Of a DNA stretch of 64,000 nucleotides, positions 61,326 to 64,000 are shown piece after piece (the stretch's first letter is position 1; every line of letters begins with the position of its first letter). Below the pieces are notes generated by a model. It was not told where the DNA came from, made no database searches, and saw nothing but the letters and a program-made list of their open reading frames with translations. The position numbers were made by a program, and so were the translations under genes. Location of the stretch: positions 3,596,001-3,660,000 of the forward strand of contig JAOVFP010000005.1 in the NCBI GenBank assembly GCA_025738555.1, given 5' to 3'. Source of the DNA: Cyathus striatus (taxonomy: Eukaryota > Basidiomycota > Agaricomycetes > Agaricales > Nidulariaceae).

Positions 61326-63739
61326 TTAAAGACGAGAGAGATCGCGTCCCCAAATTCCACTACACGATAACTTATCAGTCGTCTTCAATATCACAGCACA
61401 AAATAATTACGTACCGAATAATCCAGTCGATCATTAACAATGCTCGCGTCCGAAGACCAACCTGCTCATTCCAATAAATGCTTCTCCAAGCATACATAGC
61501 TAACAACCCTCCACTCCACGAAAACTTGCCAAAATCAAACACAGCCGCATTCCCGATATACGCTAAGCTGCCCAAATGCAAGTACCTAAAAGGCTTGGAG
61601 ACACTTTCATCCATGGCAAGCATGACATTCTCCCCCCGCGCCTCGAGATCGGCACGTCTCCGAGAGAGCTTGTGTAATTTCTTGCCGAGGTATTTGCCTT
61701 GCTGTGCGGCTACCTGGGCTGTAGCTGGTAAAGAGGTTATTTTCTTGCCGATTTCTTCGAGGAGGCGGACGAGCTCGTTTAGTGTGAGCGCGTTGTCTCC
61801 ATCTAGGTCGTACATCTGAAAGAGTTCCTTGACCTGCGAGAATCATGAACTATCACCTCCGCGACCGGAAGCAAAAAGACGTACTTTGACAAGGTGATCC
61901 TCCGCCATAGGAATCCGCTGCTTAATCTTCTTGACCATGACTTCCCACTCTTCAAACTCGATCTTTCCGTTCTTGTCCTGATCCGCCTCGTCGACGAGCT
62001 CCATAAAGTGACTGACAATGGAGGTTTCAATCTGTCGTCGGTGTTAATGCATGCTATAAACAGCATAGTCAAAGGACATACCGTGGCACAATCACCCAAA
62101 GCATAGACCTCTCCTGTTGGCGCACCCTTGACACGTAAATGAGCATCCACCTCGATAGCCTTCTTGTGGACCTGGTTCGGAAGGAGATTGGAGACACGTT
62201 CCGTGAAGGGGTTCATAGCAATACCAGTGGACCAGAGAACAAAGTTGGTGGGAATGGTGTGCTGCTCTACTTCGCCTTTGCTGTTGCGGGTGGTATAGAG
62301 GACATGTTCAGGTGTTATTGCTGCGACACTGGGAGATGTTAGAGAGCGGAAGACGGAAAGGCATGTAAGCATACCGAGAAGAGGTGATCAAATTGACTTT
62401 ATCACGCTTGAATTTCGCTTCCGCAAAGTTGGAGATGGCTTCCGCATACTGATACCCATGTTAGCAATATACAGCAAGAAAGATAAACGACGCACAGTGT
62501 TCAGAATGTGCTCCCTGGATTGAATGAGGTGAATGGAAACTTCCTCCCTGCAGATCTTGGGGTACTATAAATAGACACGCGTCAGGTTGACGCGATCGAA
62601 GGATATTTGAATACACACGTAATTGAATATGTCCTCTGAGCAAAAGTCGTAGATTTCCTGTCACAGTGTCAGTGTTATTATGGGGTGGATGATGACAGCA
62701 CCCACAGCAGCCGTTTCAACACCGGTTGGACCACCACCGCAAATGACGAAACTCAGAAGGCGTTTTCTTTCTTCCGGTGTTGTAGTGGGTAAGCTGGCGG
62801 TTTCAAAGTTGTCTACGACGGGTCGGGTGAGTAACCCAGAGCGTCACGGAACAAAAGACGCACCCATAATGCGTCGTCGAATCGACTTTGCGTCACCGAT
62901 AGTCTTGAGCTGAAAGCAGTGTTCCAAGCCGGGAACGCCGTGTGTGCTGGAGGTGGAGCCGACTGCAATGATGAGTTTGTCATAAGGAATGTAGATGTTG
63001 GCCTTTTCGCCTTCGGCAGAGATGGTTTGGACTTCGAGGAGGCGCTCGGACATGACGAGGTCGACGGCTTTTGCATTGACAAAGTGGCCCCTTAGGCGAG
63101 CGATGATCTTGCGAATGGGCTCGACGAGGGAGCGGAACTGAACGGTTCCTACGGCAGCCGCTAGGGACGGGTGGTGAAGAGTTAGGACGGGATGGGACGG
63201 GAGAGGTTGATAATTTTAGAATACGATGATGACATACAGGGGAGGAGAGGGGTAAAGGTGGTGAAGGTTTCGGCGGATACGACGGTTACATGGTAGTCTC
63301 CAGGATGAAGGGTGTCGATGACGCCCATAGCCTAGAGAGAGTTGGTTGAGACGAGAGACAGAGAGAGGTAGGAACTTACGCCCCAGCCACCACCGACGAC
63401 GACGAGCTTGGGCCTGTCGGAGAGGATCTTGCACTCGTCGTCCTCTTCGTCGTCGACCTGGACGCGGACAATGGGGAGGTTCTTTGGGCCGCCTCGTTCG
63501 GGGTGGAGGGCGAGGGGGTTGATGGGGACGCGGTCGACATGCTTGTCGCGGTAGGTGAAGACGTCGTGGACGAGGATGCCTGCTGTGAGGACGGAGAGGC
63601 CGACGACGGAGGAGAGACAGAGATAGCCAGTCCAGCGAGCGGCGGTGCGTGCTCTTTGGAAGAAGAGATGGCGAGGAGGGGTGGTTGAGATGTAGCGTGG
63701 ATGGAAGGGGTGAAGGAGAGGAGGGAGACGAGGGGGCAT
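61326..63739 (-). CDS. NDE1: EF-hand type II NADH dehydrogenase (external, NDE-type)
   Basis: Rotenone-insensitive oxidation of cytosolic NADH at the inner mitochondrial membrane, feeding ubiquinone. Start MPPRLPPLLHPFHPRYISTT, a basic presequence, then a membrane helix (LSSVVGLSVLTAGILVHDVF). The FAD site is RPKLVVVGGGWGAMGVIDT; NADH site LSFVICGGGPTGVETAAE; also GEVYALGDCATI, the second FAD/quinone region. Two EF-hands (DEADQDKNGKIEFEEWE and MYDLDGDNALTLNELVRLLE) sit between, which marks the Ca-regulated external form. The end, restored by the last intron, is IIRGIWGRDLSRL. About 690 residues, about eight introns. The start is 60 bp from a minisatellite. Confident. Confidence 0.94.
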
Positions 63740-63905
63740 TAGTGGTGGTGGTAGTGTAAGGTGTGGTAGTGTGTGTTTAGGTGGTATAGGTGGTATAGGT
63801 GGTAGTTGGTAGTGGTGGTAGTTGGTAGTGGTGGTAGTTGGTAGTGGTGGTAGTTGGTGGTAGTGTCTTTTAGGTGGTATAAGTGGTACTGTCTGTTTAG
63901 GTGGA
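63740..63905 (+). repeat. 16-bp minisatellite in the NDE1 upstream region
   Basis: Core units GGTAGTTGGTAGTGGT repeat at 63801-63816, 63817-63832 and 63833-63848 with a 12-base partial copy to 63860. Degenerate GGTGGTATA and TTTAGGTGGT copies flank it, from about 63742 to 63905. It starts within 60 bp of the NDE1 ATG, so it covers its core promoter and leader. Confidence 0.85.
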
Positions 63906-64000
63906 GTACGCTAGATTACTAGTTACATGAGGTCATAATTAATCCCACGGACAGAACATTGTTATCAGATGCATCAATCGTTGTTTATTGCAGACTTGGT

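Overview
The window is nuclear DNA of a basidiomycete fungus, most likely an Agaricomycete. The evidence is dense genes on both strands broken by many 50-70 bp GT-AG introns, a fused alpha-beta tryptophan synthase, a fungal-type asparaginase with ankyrin repeats, a GH44 glycosidase, a WOPR (Gti1/Pac2) regulator, two prenylated fungal-type G-gamma subunits and an EF-hand external NADH dehydrogenase. I read 25 protein-coding genes by joining exons by eye. No transposon, rRNA, tRNA, CRISPR array or virus-like gene was recognised.

Layout. 0-8 kb: a myotubularin phosphatase cut by the left edge, a MINDY deubiquitinase, mitochondrial ribosomal protein uL30m, a GPI-anchored cupredoxin and a mitochondrial thioredoxin. 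8.7-16.3 kb: two tandem G-gamma genes, an unrecognised coiled-coil protein, ubiquitin-eS31 and a TLC-domain membrane protein. 16.7-22.4 kb: a metaxin/SAM-like outer-membrane import protein and GARP subunit VPS54. 22.4-30.1 kb is gene-poor and holds one ECL1-like cysteine-motif protein whose frame is broken twice. 30-39 kb: GID7, elongin A, a WOPR factor and the spliceosome protein CWF18. 39-51 kb: GUF1, GCD7, TRP5, asparaginase and CSM1, packed tightly. 51-64 kb: an arrestin-like adaptor, BRX1, a GH44 enzyme, GPI10 and NDE1.

The genes belong to many separate housekeeping routes: lipid and vesicle traffic (myotubularin, VPS54, arrestin, GPI10), mitochondria (uL30m, thioredoxin, metaxin, GUF1, NDE1), ubiquitin (MINDY, ubiquitin-eS31, GID7, elongin A), translation and ribosome assembly (GCD7, BRX1) and amino-acid metabolism (TRP5, asparaginase). 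They do not form a metabolic cluster, and I saw no clear new system. The points most worth checking are the tandem G-gamma pair with matching intron positions, the GID7 homologue whose open frame begins at AUU in an ideal Kozak context, two genes (ECL1-like, GPI10) with apparent one-base losses, and non-canonical GC-AG introns, one of which splits a catalytic motif.
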